Below are positions 1-11,127 of a stretch of DNA of 28,045 nt, piece by piece. The notes beneath the pieces were generated by a model. The model saw only the letters and a program-made list of their open reading frames with translations, was not told where the DNA came from and searched no databases. The stretch is from Kalaharituber pfeilii (Eukaryota > Ascomycota > Pezizomycetes > Pezizales > Pezizaceae): NCBI GenBank assembly GCA_015179045.1, contig WHUZ01000212.1, forward strand, positions 1 to 28,045. The letters run 5' to 3'. Each line of letters starts with the position of its first letter. The stretch's first letter is position 1. The position numbers and the translations under genes were made by a program.

Positions 1-5
1 ATAAA

Positions 6-745
6 TATTATGGGTGTGAGGTGCTCGGCTCCAGTAGGTGCTGGAAGGGACCAGATATTATGGCTATGGTAGGGAAAACAGCAGTGCTAGCATTATCCCG
101 AAAGTATGAATATAGCAGGTTGGAATAGCTATGGGACATATATATAGTAGATTGGAAGGGCAGCAACTCAATGGAGAGCATGCAGTGGAGTAGAGTAATT
201 CACAGGCGTAATAATAGAATGATAGATTCAGAATTATAGAAAAACTTAGGACACCGCTAGTGTCTTAATTCTTCTAACTATGCTATTGTCAGCTGGCACT
301 TATATAGACTTTGGTACAGCTATACATAAGGAGTCAACAAATAAATAATTGGCTGGCAATGCAGCGATTCCTTATCAATGCCAATACTCATATTAATAGG
401 CATATGTAATGAAAATATGCAAAAATAGTACTAGACAAAGATAATAAATGTACTAATGCATGTGCATATATAAATAAAGCTTCTATAATTCAAGGGTATG
501 CATCAAGCTACATTCTGGATGACATACCCTTTCGTAGTACTACCCTATCTAAACGATATGAGAATCAATAGCCAAACCTAATGAGTAATCAGTCCGGTCA
601 ATCAGCATTAGTCTTATATTCGATTACAGGGTCAGCATTTTCTCCTCAGTGAGTAAGTCTTTACCTTTAGCCATACCAGCTAATTAGTAGTGGAACCTTT
701 GCCTCTTGCCTTAGTGGTAGGCAAGTTTCTACCTTAGGTGTAACA
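6..745 (-). mobile_element. LTR in minus orientation (B/E-type family), at the left edge
   Basis: On the minus strand it starts TGTTACACCTAAGG and ends CATAATA (decayed TGTAACA), about 740 bp. It matches the LTR at 17017-17755 closely, including the duplicated start block and the stretch around the ATTCTGGATGACATACCC-like segment. A TATATAA box lies at 300-306 (minus) and a GACAC-CGCTA-GTGTC hairpin at 250-264. The right boundary is clear, because pol of element A resumes at 746. The left flank is only 5 bases (ATAAA) and does not match the right flank (ATCTT). It may therefore be a solo LTR with eroded flanks, or the 5' LTR of a minus-strand element lying left of the window. Confidence 0.8.
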
Positions 746-2615
746 ATCTTTGACAAGGAGATTATACTAGCTATAGTAGAATGTATGATATATACTTAAA
801 GAGAATACTATGAAGGTGCTAAGGATAGCATCAAAGTCTATACTGACTATGATAATCTCTGAATCTTTAACACTATTAAGAAACTATCTTATTATCAAAT
901 ACAATGGGTAAAAAAACTTACCCCATTTGACTATACAATTATCTACTAAAAAGAAAAAGCAAATGCTAAAGCAGATACTTTATCTAGATATAGTAACTAT
1001 ATTCTTAAAAAGAGGAGTAGATAGTGAGGTCAGTAAGAAACTAAGTTCTAAAAAGAAGAAATATGGTAGGAAGAAGAAGAAAATTGGACTACAAAAACAA
1101 TAAAAGCTCTGAAAGTAGTAGCATTAACTGACAAATAGAGGAGCAAGCTAATCAAAGAAAAGAAAAAGGATAAATGGTATACTCAACTTAAGGAATGCAT
1201 CTAGCAGAAGAATAATAATATTGATAAATGATTTAGTATCTATGATGAACTAGTCCTATACAACAACTAGTTTGTAATACCAACAGCTCTTAGATAAGAA
1301 ATACTTTAAGTTTAAAATAATTATCTCTTTGCTGGATACCTCAGAATTAAAAAAACTACAGAACTTATTAGCAGGGACTTCTATTAGCCTAATGCTCATA
1401 ATGATATCATGAAATATATTGGTACATACTTGAAATACTAAAGGAACAAGGTATGAAGATATAAAAAATATGGTCTTCTTCCTTCACATAAGATACTATA
1501 CTAACTATAGTCCTCTATTAATATAGACTTTATTATTAAACTCCCTCCTTCAGACAGCTTCATACAAATATGAGTAGTAGTAGATAAGTTTATAAAGATA
1601 ACTCACTTTATCCCTCTAGCAGAACAATCTATAGAACAACTAGCAACTACCCTCTTTTGAGAAATATGGTGACGTCATGGCTTACCAAAGTCTCTGATAT
1701 CAGACTAAGACTCAAAGTTTACTTTAAACTTCTAGTAGAAACTTATAAAGAAACTCAAAGTCAACCTAAATATGAGTACCATTACATACTTGGAAACTGA
1801 TAGACAAACTGAAAGAGTCTACCAAATTCTCGAAGGTTACCTCTATAACTATATTGCTTACTACTAAGATAATTAGAATCAACTTTTACCTTTTACAGAG
1901 TTTGTATATAATAATATGTAATATAGCTCCACTAAGACTTCACCTTTTTTCACTATCTATGGCTTTTACCCTCTTATTGATACTATTAATGAGGAAAATA
2001 CTCTTAACATATCTTTGAGAAAACTCACTAGAGAATAGAAATGAATTCATAAAGAAGTTAATAAACTTATAGAATAAGTAGCTAAGTGGTATGATCAATA
2101 TTATACTCAATAACTAGATTTCAAGGAAGAAGACAAGGTTATGCTCAATACCAAAAATATTTCAACAAGAAAACCTTCCAAGAAACTTGATGCTAAGTTA
2201 ATCAGACCTTTTACTATTAAGAAAGTAATAGGCAAATATTCTTTCAAGCTCAAGTTACTATATAATTTGAAGATATATCCTATCTTTCACATTTCCCTGC
2301 TCGAACCATTCAAAACATCTGCTCTCAACCTTCTATCTAACTAACCATCTCTACTAATGCAAGAAAATAAAGTAAAATACTTTATAGCCTCTATCATAGA
2401 TATATGATACAATAGTACCAAGAGAACACTAAAGTACCTCATACAGTTAGAAGGGTATAGACCTGAGAAAGTAACCTAAAAAAGCTTAACTGAACTATTA
2501 ATAGATGATAGATCACTAGTAGATACACTTAAAGAATTCTATGAATAATACCCTAATAAAGGAAAAATAAGCTAAATCAAGGCAATAAGAAATAAAGAGA
2601 TAAAGAAGTTAGAAA
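746..2615 (+). pseudogene. Element A: decayed chromovirus pol (RNase H, integrase, chromodomain)
   Basis: The translation, read across stops and small shifts, gives in order three blocks. RNase H is at about 750-1010 (DKE-ILAIVE, VYTDYDNL, KANAKADTLSR). The integrase zinc-binding region is at about 1380-1480, where the expected cysteines read as tyrosine (TGC to TAC). The integrase core is at about 1510-1950, with D in NIDFIIKLP (near 1525), D in LISD (near 1697) and E in TERVYQ (near 1810). The integrase C-terminus is at about 2040-2340 and includes an open stretch of 67 codons (PFTIKKVIGKYSF, ISLLEPFKT). A chromodomain (LIQLEGYRPEKVT, EFYE-YPNK) is at about 2370-2560. Many CAA/CAG positions are TAA/TAG and many glycines or aspartates are Ser, Arg or Asn, as expected of RIP. 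The family differs from B, E and Y. The 5' half (gag, protease, RT) is left of the LTR at 6-745. Non-functional. Confidence 0.85.
2594..2615 (+). other. Polypurine tract of element A
   Basis: This is a purine-rich run (AAATAAAGAGATAAAGAAG followed by TTAGAAA) immediately before the proposed LTR start TGCAGTC. Its place between the chromodomain and the LTR fits the plus-strand primer of an LTR retrotransposon. Confidence 0.5.
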
Positions 2616-3577
2616 TGCAGTCAAGTTACTGACCTAGAGTACAGACATATCTGTTATAAAGGTATGGCATAAACCTAATCTACAAATGTAAGTTTGTAAA
2701 GTATTAATACTTATCTTAGATATATGCTAAGGTATTAAATAGAAAAGTATTTCAGGGGTTAAGATACTATAATATAGTAGTATGTCTTATAATAAATAGG
2801 TAAAGCTCTTACTAACTACCTTTAATATTAAAGACTAAATAAAGGTATAAGCCTATAATCAGGACATCATAAAATATTACTTTGAGTATAATCATAGCAA
2901 ATTAAGTTGCTAAGGTTAAGGTAAGAGATCTACCAACACTAAGCTGTATAGCTTATATTCTTTTAAGAAATAAAAAAATAATAGCTAACAGGCACTTGAG
3001 ATATATACTATAAGAAGAGGAGTACTATTATAGGTATAATCATTCTTATACTATAACATTGTCTTATTAAAGTATTATTGAAAGGTACTACTAACTATCA
3101 GGCCTATTAGTTGAGTATTTAGCTAACTTAATACTAGTCAGGCTAGTAGTAGTAGAGCTTTCTTAATTAAGAAGTAAGTAGCTACTAAAATTAGTAATCT
3201 TAGTTACTAACTCTTTTAATAGTTCCTGTTGTACTAATTCTTTACTTGTATGATAACTTTTGATATTAGTCTCTGCATAGCAATTGGAGTTATGATGGTA
3301 TTTTTAGATAGAGGCTTATATTAGTAGTTTCAAGTTCTCATATTTCTTATTTTAGAATTTATTGTAAGGGTTAGTCAGGAAGAAAAGCTGTTACATAGTA
3401 TTTTTCAGGGTTCAGCTTGATTTCTAGAATCTTTTCAAGCTGAATTTGTTAGTAGCTTTAAAGAACTATATTTTATATAAATAAAAGCCTGACCTACCAG
3501 AGTTAGAAGGGCAAGAACCTAGAACTCAATCCTAATAAATATTAAGCTTTCTTACTATCTTAACTACCTTATTTTCT
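2616..3577 (+). mobile_element. 3' LTR of element A (family G), heavily decayed
   Basis: About 960 bp, non-coding and very AT-rich, following the polypurine tract. The same sequence occurs in reverse complement at about 5840-6874. Shared anchors are GGAGTACTATTA (near 3020 and 6437), AGAGCAAG/AGAAGGGCAAGAAC followed by a TCCTAATAAATAT-like run (near 3520 and 5890), and CTTAACTAC-TTATTTCTATA near 3570 and 5850. The ends are estimated from where the similarity between the two copies stops. The terminal TG/CA are eroded, so the boundaries are good to roughly 10-20 bases. Confidence 0.65.
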
Positions 3578-4480
3578 ATAACTTATGTTTAATTATATTT
3601 CACAACATATAGTAAATGGCTTACTTTTAATATACCCCATAATATTATCCCCATACTCCATATTCTACTCTTGATTATACTAATTGTATATCTAATAATT
3701 GCTAACAACTACAATCTACTAACCTGTATATAAGAATTAAGAGAGCAAATTAATTTCTGCTATAATGAGCTTGCATCATAGCAATTACAGCAAAAACAAC
3801 TCTGTGCTGATATTGAATTTTTGTGCTAAGAGGTCAATGAGAGGCACCAGCTCTAAATAGTTACCGAAGACCATATCTATTGGCTAGCATCATAGCTAAA
3901 TACTATACAGTAAGAGCTAGATATTACCCACTTATATCTTTCTCTTACCTAAAAAGCTAGACTTATGCAAACTATGGTATTAGAAGTCTCCCAAGATGAC
4001 TTTATAGAGGTCACCTCCCTACTCAGTAACTAACCTTTTGAGAACCCAGAAGAATATAAAGACTTAATCTATGGCTTTATGGAAGCTGATCCAAAGCACA
4101 ACCTGGCTACTAAACTTCCAGTTACCTATGTATCTAGACTATTACTGGGAGCTACAATCCTTAAAGCAATTAAACTTGTAGAAGCACCTCTATAAGAAAT
4201 ACTACATATACAATTCCAACTATTACTTTCTATACTAGAATATCTTTTGTCATAGTACTCTCAGCAGCAGCTATACCTTTAGTCTTAGAGCTACTTGATA
4301 CTGTATCTACTACTGCAACAAGTCCCTACCTTCCCTAAGATCTCAAAAGTATAATCACTAAAACTGAGAAAATCAATTTTATAGGTGTTTGGATCTATAT
4401 AGGAATCTTTATCTTTATCCTTCTTAAAGAGAAAGAAGGTAGTATACTAGACCTCTGTACTGGCTTCCAAATGTTCAAAA
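3578..4480 (+). pseudogene. Element F: 5' part of a decayed gag-like coding region (upstream segment, unrecognised)
   Basis: There is no open frame of length, but reading across TAG/TAA codons (probable former CAG/CAA) gives protein-like sequence from about 3730. One stretch is Gln/Leu-rich and coiled-coil-like (ELASQQLQQKQLCADIEFL). It is followed by MVLEVSQDDFIEVTSLLSN (near 3970), FENPEEYKDLIYGFMEADPKH (near 4030) and LPVTYVSRLLLGATILKAIK (near 4120). It sits directly upstream of a recognisable gag in the same orientation, so it is probably the N-terminal region of that gag, or a separate short coding unit of the element. I recognise no family for it. Nothing is visible at 3578-3730 apart from AT-rich sequence. 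Confidence 0.45.
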
Positions 4481-5838
4481 AAGATGTTATAGGCCTATAA
4501 AGAAATACTGAAAATGTTAGCCTTCTAGAAAACTACAAATGAGAGGGCTCAGAAGCTGAAAGAAGCTATAAAACAAATATCAAACAAAGCCAGAAAGGCC
4601 TTCATAGATATTACGAACTTTACTACCATCTACTACTAACAGAGAGAAGCTGACTAGGCTACGACTACCCATAACCTAGAAGCTTTAAAGGACAAACTCC
4701 TGAGTCATATGCAATAGCAGTATAATAACTTCAACAACTACTTAACCTAACAATAGGCTACCTTAAATACTAAGTTTATAGCTGCTCTTCAGCAACAAAG
4801 GAAGGACATTATGATAGAATTTGCCAACCAAATCAACCCCCTTATTATTGAATTCAATATGATATCAAACACACTTGGAACCCTGATAAAACTGGCTTAA
4901 GTAAAGAAGCCAAATCTAGCCAAATCTTTTAGAAATATTCCTCTGCTCCTAGCTCCTTCTATAGCCCCTACCAGTAGTAATCCACCTCCTCCCTCAGATC
5001 TGTGTAATAGCAGCAGTAGTAGCAGCTCTCCTCCTAATGGATATTAACCTTCCCTACTAAGAGATCCATTTCTGTCTTAACAAGAACTAAAAGTCCTACT
5101 CTAAGTCAATATTCCAACCTTTAATAGAAGATAGGATAAAGTTAATAATTTCTTCTATTAGCTCTACTTATATATCCAAATGACTAGAGCTGATAACTAT
5201 CAACTTAGACTCGATCTGCTTACCCAATATATAAAGAGTAAGACATCAGACTGGTAGTATAATATCAAAGATACAGTAGTGACTTGGATAGAAGCCATAG
5301 TGCTTATTCAGGCTATATATTCTAATCCTCAGAAAACTATTGAAGCTATTCAAAAGCTCTAAAAGGTGAAGCATACTAAAATTATTATTAACTTTTTCAC
5401 AGAAATTGATAGGCTCAACCGACTTATCAAAGTACCAGATCAAGCCCTCATTACTATTATAATACCAAATTTTAAGGTTCAAGTCCAGAACCTAATAGCA
5501 GGACACCTTCAGGTAATAGTGAACTGGAAAGAGTTTAAACTACTCACTGTTTCAATTACTAGATATACAACCATAATATTAACCTCTAATTTTTCTGGCT
5601 CTTCATGAAAAAATACTAATACCATAACTACCAATCAATTCTTGGCTCCTTTAGTATACTATATACAATAGAACCTAAAGAATAATGACAGCATACTACC
5701 TTAGGTCAAACAAGATTAGAGAGCTTAGGAAGAATATAAGAAATGTGGATAGTAAGGTTATGAGGAAAAGGATTGTTAGTTGGGCTGGATATTATAAGAT
5801 ATATAAGATAGGCTGTCTACTAATCAACTAAGTAAAGA
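4480..5838 (+). pseudogene. gag: Element F: decayed gag (coiled-coil, retrotrans_gag core, broken zinc knuckle)
   Basis: This is collinear with the intact gag of element Y on the minus strand at 26168-27907. It has a helical N-terminal part (KLKEAIKQISNKARKAF, about 4550-4600), then NQINPLIIEFNMISNTL (about 4830). A linker with PPPPSDLC and a run of serines stands where Y has a run of glycines. The core begins VNIPTFN (about 5105) and includes KVKHTKIIINFFTEID (about 5366-5415), an 80-codon open stretch ending near 5608. The zinc knuckle (about 5730-5780) keeps C, C and C but reads through stops. Most core differences from Y are A-to-T, A-to-V, G-to-R, D-to-N and M-to-I, all explained by C-to-T or G-to-A changes. 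The gag is cut near 5838, where the minus-oriented LTR of element D begins. No protease or pol of F is visible; it should lie to the right of D, outside the window. Confidence 0.8.
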
Positions 5839-5839
5839 G

Positions 5840-6874
5840 TTACTATAGAAATAAAGTAGTTAAGAAGTAAATAAGTATTATATTTATTAGGGTCAAGTTT
5901 CAAGTTCTTGCCTCTCTAACTCCAGTAGGTCCAACTTCTCCTTTATATAAAAATAATTCTTTCTAGATAGTGTAGTTAATCCATTTCAAATAGTACCTAA
6001 AGATCAAGCTAGGCTCTACAAATACTAAGTGGAGATAGTCTTAACAGTTGACTAATGTATATATAAAAGTAATATGATATTAATAAGAAATCCGAAATAC
6101 CTTAATACAGATCTTATGCTAATAATAATTATAACTCCAGTACTAGTACAGAAGACTTAATATAGATTTCTAATAATCATGACTCCGGCACCTATATAAA
6201 GAATAATGAATAAAATAGAAGAGGTTATTGTACAATATCCTTTGTGAAACAGAACTACCAGTTATAGTCAGCAACCCAGATTGCTAATCTTAGTAGTTAC
6301 TTATACTATGCTGAGCAACCCATTACTACTAGCCTACTTGTTAGTATTAGCTAGATATTATAGTAGTAGTACTAAGGTCTTGATGATACTTTAACAAGAT
6401 ATTTATATAGTATAATAGGTTACTCCTCTAATAGTACTCCCCTTGTTAGAGCACATATTCTGAGTACCTATTAGCTATTACTCTTTTGAAAGCATAAGTA
6501 TTCACAGTTTAATGTCTAGTAGCACTCTTACCTTGACTCTAGTAGAATGACTGCTATGATCTTAGTCAAGGCAATATTCTTTAGTAATGTCCTAACTATT
6601 ATATGCTTGCATCATATTAGTTTTGATAAGGACAGCCTCATAGGCTAATGAAGATTTTTAGGTAAGGACACTTGCCTTCCTATTAAAGACGTACCTGCCA
6701 CCAGAGGATTGGCTTAGTAAGTGTCTTGACTCCTTGAATACTATCTTCACAGCAACTTAGCAGTATCTGAATTAAGTATTAGCTCCTCACATATTTATTG
6801 TTTATGGAGCTGAGTCCATTATACCTTGATTGACAGATACTCTATCTGAGTATATGTATATTGATAAGAGTACA
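5840..6874 (-). mobile_element. 3' LTR of element D (family G), minus orientation
   Basis: This is the reverse complement of the LTR at 2616-3577, with many transitions and indels. On the minus strand it starts near TGTACTCTTATCAATAT (6874) and ends near TATAGTAAC (about 5840). Its inner side faces right: a purine-rich tract lies at 6875-6906 and D's pol resumes at 16079 after the intervening insertions. Its outer side abuts the broken gag of element F, so it marks where D entered F. Boundaries are approximate. Confidence 0.65.
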
Positions 6875-6906
6875 TGTTAGGCTCTTTTTCTCTTAGCATG
6901 CTCAAT
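6875..6906 (-). other. Polypurine tract region of element D
   Basis: The minus strand reads CATGCTAAGAGAAAAAGAG then CCTAACA just before the LTR start TGTACTC. The purine run matches in place and character the one before the family-G LTR of element A. It is separated from D's pol by the inverted-repeat element inserted at 6907-16078. Confidence 0.45.
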
Positions 6907-7640
6907 GTGGTAACAATCTACCACCCTATAACAATTCCCTCTTTGGGTACTCCTTGTTATGTATTCTTCACTCTACTACTTTTATTTGAATATATTGCAA
7001 CTATAGTAATTGCTTAACATTATACTAATTTGATATCACTGAATCAGAATTTGCTATCATAATGAGAAAAAAATTAAAATTCCAATATTTATAACTAAAT
7101 TTATTATGATTTACCTAAGTTGAGTTCTCTTTGTATATAGTATAGCTCAATATTCTCAAAATTAAAAAAATTATATAGAAAACTAGTAATTTTTATCCAT
7201 CTAAGGCTGGTCTTTTTATTAAAAGTCAATATTGTATATACAGATTATATGGGATGCAATGCACCTTCAATTGTATAGAAGTAGTTTGTGTTTCTGAACT
7301 AATCTCTATACCTTGATCTGATTTTCAGTATTTCTAGACTCCTCAAGTGATTTAGGAATACCAGAACTTGAAGTTGTAGTAGTTGAAGTACTAGAAGTAG
7401 TAATAGTAACTTCTTTTGAGGTGCCAGGTATAATAGAAGAGACCTATAGCTCAAATCTGCTATTAGAACCTTCTTCTACTTACCTTCCCTTCTAGTATTC
7501 AGACCCTTCTATCTCATGAACTAAAGATCTTTCCCACTCTTAGCCTTATATGTAAGTTCCTCTATGGTATCTTTTTGTAACTTGTTCAGCTACAGCTATC
7601 TCTCTCTATTTTTATTCTTCTTTTGCCTTACTTTCTTGAT
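6907..7640. repeat. Long inverted repeat, left arm
   Basis: The sequence is the reverse complement, with scattered transitions, of 8025-8157 joined to 15476-16078. Anchors are GGGATGCAATGCACCTTCAA (7250; reverse complement near 15713), GTAGTAGTTGAAGTACTAG (7378; near 15590) and CATGAACTAAAGATCTTT (7516; near 8130). The outer end reads GTGGTAACAATCTACCACCC. On the minus strand the arm and the adjacent spacer show a decayed coding stretch rich in Lys/Arg/Glu followed by Ser/Thr runs (STSTTTTSS). I do not recognise the protein. The arm may be the long terminal inverted repeat of a DNA transposon, or two opposed copies of one element end. Confidence 0.7.
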
Positions 7641-8024
7641 TTATCACTACTAACTACTTTACATATCAGTGACTTTTTTCTTATTTTAAACTATTTTTGT
7701 ATCTTCTGAAGTTTCTCTTTCTCCTTTCTAACCTTCGCTGGTACTTTCTGTTTCCTTTTTGATATCTTCTACTATTTTTTCCTTCTATTTCTAGTATTGC
7801 TTTAACTTCAGCTTGAGACGGCTTAGGAGGAAGTGAATGAATATAACCTCTTAGGTATCTTCGGTAGAGAACTGTATCTTACCAGATCAGTGAAAAAACA
7901 CTTGACTAGTGACATTTACTAGTCCTCTGTATAGCTTATTTAGCAATATGCACCTGCATCCTATAATTTGTTGTCATATTTTGCATATGTTGCATATACA
8001 CTCTATTAGCCACCCAAGGTCACT
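7641..8024 (-). pseudogene. Spacer of the inverted repeat with a decayed basic coding stretch
   Basis: These 384 bp are not repeated in the other arm. The minus strand translates, with interruptions, into a charged segment (SQAEVKAILEIEGKNSRRY, then KYQRRLERRKRNFRRYKN) that runs into the left arm. This suggests that the left arm plus spacer carry the 3' part of one coding region and that the right arm is an inverted partial duplicate. The + strand also shows a 77-codon open stretch (7909-8142) crossing into the right arm. Its C-terminal half (RQKKNENRERWLQLNKL) is the same protein segment as in the left arm, so the first half is probably not coding. Function unknown. Confidence 0.35.
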
Positions 8025-8157
8025 CATGACAGCAAGACAAAAGAAAAACGAAAATAGAGAGAGATGGCTACAGCTGAACAAGTTACAAAAAGACACTATA
8101 GAGGAACTTACATGTAAGGCTGAAGCTGGTAAAGATCTTTAGTTCATGAGATAGCAG
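8025..8157. repeat. Long inverted repeat, right arm, inner portion
   Basis: This is the reverse complement of about 7508-7640. It includes a + strand coding remnant (RERWLQLNKLQKDTIEELT). It ends at the insertion site of element B; the rest of this arm continues at 15476. The last five bases, AGCAG (8153-8157), form B's left target-site duplication. Confidence 0.7.
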
Positions 8158-8871
8158 TATTACAGTTACAGTAAAACTTACCTACATTGGGGAATACTTA
8201 CTCTGAATCATTACATAAGACCAATATTGATAGACCGGACTGATTACTTATTAGGTTTGGTAGAAGATTCATTTATTTATCGCATAAGATAGTGCTAAAG
8301 AAGTGTGTGTCGAACATTTTTAGTATGACCTCCAGGTTTATAATGCACTCGGCTTATTTAAAAGCTAATATATATGTATATGTACTAGTATATAGCATTA
8401 TCTTATATCCATACTATTTTCACATATTTCTGTTACGTATACCTATTACTACTGGTATTGGCATTAATAAGGAATCACTGCATTGCCAATCAATTATTTA
8501 TTTATTAACTATTCATGTATGGCTGCACTGAAGTCTATATAAGCATCAGCTGGCAATAGTATAGTTAGAAGAATCAAGATACTAGCAGTATTTTCTAAGT
8601 TCTCTATAACTCTGAACCTATTATTTCGTCAACATGCCCATGAATCACTCTGCTGCGCTACATGCTCCACACCGAGTATCTGCCCTTCCGGTCCATCGTA
8701 TATACCTCTATAGCTATACCGACCTGCTGTATTCACACTTCCATAGCAACTCTGGTACTACTATATATAAACCTCCATAGTGACTCTGACCCATGATATT
8801 TACTCTCCCATAGCTGTAACATCCAGTGCCTTCCAACGCCTACTGGAGCTGAGCCCCTCATACCTGTAACA
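8158..8871 (+). mobile_element. 5' LTR of element B
   Basis: It starts TATTACAGTTACAG (decayed TGTTAC...) and ends CCTGTAACA. It is the same length as the 3' LTR and differs from it mainly by transitions. A TATATAA box lies at 8536-8542, and a decayed hairpin GATAC-TAGCA-GTATT at 8578-8592, about 36 bp downstream, near the expected transcript start. Short open stretches here (for example 8292-8531) are not genes, since they recur with changes in the other LTR. Confidence 0.9.
8536..8542 (+). promoter_or_regulatory. TATA box in the 5' LTR of B
   Basis: The sequence is TATATAA. The same box at the same distance from the hairpin is present in the LTRs at 6-745, 14762-15475, 17017-17755 and 21996-22607, which supports it as the core promoter. 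Confidence 0.6.
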
Positions 8872-10370
8872 TTATACCACTCCTTCACCTACCACTCTAC
8901 TTCCACAATATCAATACCAGAAGGCTCATCTGCTGTCTCCTCTTTCTCAAGGATCTCTTCTTGGAAATATTGCCAACCTCCATAATAAAGTAAATATTAA
9001 CACTATATAGATCGCCTAAGCCTGTGAGTGTATAGTTCTTCTAGCAAATGCATTTCAAGGTAATGTATCTACTCCTCTCTCTCAGAGCCCAGCAAGAACT
9101 ACAAAACACGATAACTCACATTGCCTAGTTACTAGCAAGTATGGGTGATTAAGTGTTACAGCAGCCAGTGCAGCCTCCTTGGTCTACCTAGGTCCGAAAG
9201 GCTCTCCTTTAAAGCATCTCCTTCACCGGGTATTGATGGTGCAGGTACTTGTCCTGCCTCATAGTTCTCATCAAGTATAAGACTCTATATCTCTTCATTA
9301 TCCCCATAAGTCAAGCACTACTATGGGGCCTTTCTCTTCTCTTCTACTTCCTCATTATCCCCATAAGTTAGTTATTACCATGGGGCCTTCTTTCTCCTCG
9401 TATGTCTCCTTACAGCTCTCATGGAGCTCGAGATTTGATGCCTTCTCCTCCTCCATCAGTTGATGCTATGGGGGCCTCTTCTACCTCCTGCAAAAATTCT
9501 TCCCTTTAGAAAAGTTTGACAGGGATGAAAAAGAGCTTGATAATTTTCTTTCCTAGTCCAACGATAGATCAAAAGTTCACGAATCATTGATGATGACAAA
9601 ACCTCTCGCTTGGAGGGCCCTGCCCTCACCTTTTTCATCAGAACCCCTCAGTATTATATTCTACAACTCTCACCCTACTGTATATGACCTTTCAGAACTC
9701 CTCAGCCATTACTGAGGCTGCTTGAAAAATTCAGACGCACAAGCAGTAGGGTAGATTGCAGGATTTCTTAATTGAGATCAATAAGTTCAACAATATGGCA
9801 AAGATCCCTGATCCCGTCCTTATTTCCTATGTTCTACTAGTATTCTGAAGATGTCTGAAATCTTCTAGCCAGTTATCCTGAGTGTCCAAGCTACTAGAAC
9901 CAATAGAAGTTTCTATTGCTAATGCTCGAGGAAAGCTTAGGAATAAGTGCCTTGCTCCCTCTACTACTATGACAAACATCACCTCCTTCAGCAGCAACTC
10001 TACGATATAGCTACTTCCACCTCCGAAGAATAAGAAGAATAATAACATACCTAAAGAACTGATTCAGGAGAAAGGCAACTGATATATCAAGTGGGTATAA
10101 GATTACATCATGCTACAAAAAGAAGTGGTAGAACCGTAGGGGATAGGAGAAGTAGTAGAAACTCAACCAAAGCCAAAGAAGGAAGATAAAGGGGAAGTAA
10201 AATGCTCTAGAGTCACAAATCTACTCTCTCGACCAGCCCAAAAAGACTTTAGCTACCTCGAGATATAGGCTATTGATGGATCTGAGAGGATCACTGGACT
10301 GTCTGACTTGGAGAATGAGATAGGAACTCTGTTCAGCTGGATATAACTCTCTGTCATAGTGACCTCCTTA
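8872..10370 (+). pseudogene. gag: Element B: leader and decayed gag
   Basis: Just after the LTR both B and E share a leader starting TTATACCACTCC. The gag start codon is ATA here (8908-8910), where the related copy has ATG (17795), followed by a shared EGSSA-S-S stretch. The core is recognisable near 9740-9860 (DFLIEINKFNNMAKIPDPVL), equivalent to the segment of Y's gag with FFTEID and LNRLAKLPDQALI. A probable zinc knuckle lies at about 10075-10125 and has lost cysteines. Compared with E, B has about 50 extra bases near 8995-9045. Stops and frame changes are frequent. Confidence 0.7.
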
Positions 10371-10701
10371 GTTGCAAGGTAAAATTTAAAACTGGGAAGA
10401 CCATTAGGGCTATTATGAACTATGCAGCCTCTGTGCCGATTGTTTCTTTAGCACTGGGTAAGAAGTTAAGATTGAGGCCACAAAGTAAGGCCTGCAATAA
10501 TCAAACAAAGTAATAATTTATTATTAATACCTCATTTGCATGTTTTGGTATTCCAGTTCCTGATTTTGTTTCTTCTGCTTTAGATTATGTGTATCCTATT
10601 GGCATTCTAGGAAAACCTAATAAGCCTCTATTAATTTTATTTCATTTTCTGTTTTTGGACTTGTCTCTAGGAAAGGAATTTGTTTTCGATTTGATACTAA
10701 A
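10371..10701 (+). pseudogene. Element B: decayed protease, 5' part
   Basis: The reading frame near 10380-10620 gives KTGKTIRAIMNYAASVPI, then VSLALGKKLRLRP and VYPIGILGKPNK. By position this corresponds to the active-site segment VRAIIDPGAS in element Y, so the catalytic Asp reads Asn here (GAC to AAC, a G-to-A change). The gene is interrupted at 10702 by a solo LTR and continues at 11473. Confidence 0.6.
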
Positions 10702-10925
10702 TGTAACAATCCAACCCGGACCCCTCGCCCCAGACCCTCCAGCTTCAGTCCTATACTAGCAACCAACATACTACTCACCAGTACTCGTGCATGTGTAGCT
10801 GACCCTGACATCCTTACAATTCGCTGCACTCCTTCTAGCACTCCAATATATATCCCTGTACCTGTGAGTACGCTTAAGCGACATGGCTACCAGCATCCCG
10901 GTTATTGCTTAACAACCCAAACCGA

Positions 10926-11060
10926 AGAACCTGCCAGAACCTGTTAGAAGAACCCAGATCCCCAGAACCTACCAGAAAGCCACAGAACCTGCCAGAAAGC
11001 CATAGAACCTGCCAGAAGCCATAGACCCTGCCAGAAAGCCATAGAATCTACTAGAAACAG
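10926..11060 (+). repeat. 20-bp tandem repeat inside solo LTR H
   Basis: The unit resembles AGAACCTGCCAGAAAGCCAT. There are about five to six consecutive copies with point differences and one 1-bp shorter copy. The first bases (10926-10965) hold more degenerate units. Confidence 0.8.
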
Positions 11061-11127
11061 GTATCGCCAAGCTTATTCCCTAATATTCTTAATGCTTCTT
11101 CCTGCTTCTAGTCATTCCTTAGTCACC

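Noticed and set aside
1..5. Target-site duplication for the LTR at 6-745
   Set aside because: ATAAA and ATCTT do not match, and only five bases are visible on the left.
2141..2344. 67-codon + strand open frame as a separate small gene
   Set aside because: It is an undamaged stretch of the integrase C-terminus of element A, with a homologous stretch in D at 16238-16474.
8292..8531. 79-codon open frame, and its twin at 14896-15135
   Set aside because: Both lie at the same place in the two LTRs of B. They are repeats in non-coding U3, not a conserved gene.
8872..8890. tRNA primer-binding site after the LTRs of B and E
   Set aside because: The conserved TTATACCACTCC does not begin with TGG and I cannot match it to a tRNA 3' end. 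The priming mode is left open.
10926..11060. Possible CRISPR-like array
   Set aside because: The units are contiguous, about 20 bp, with no unique spacers. It is a minisatellite in a solo LTR.
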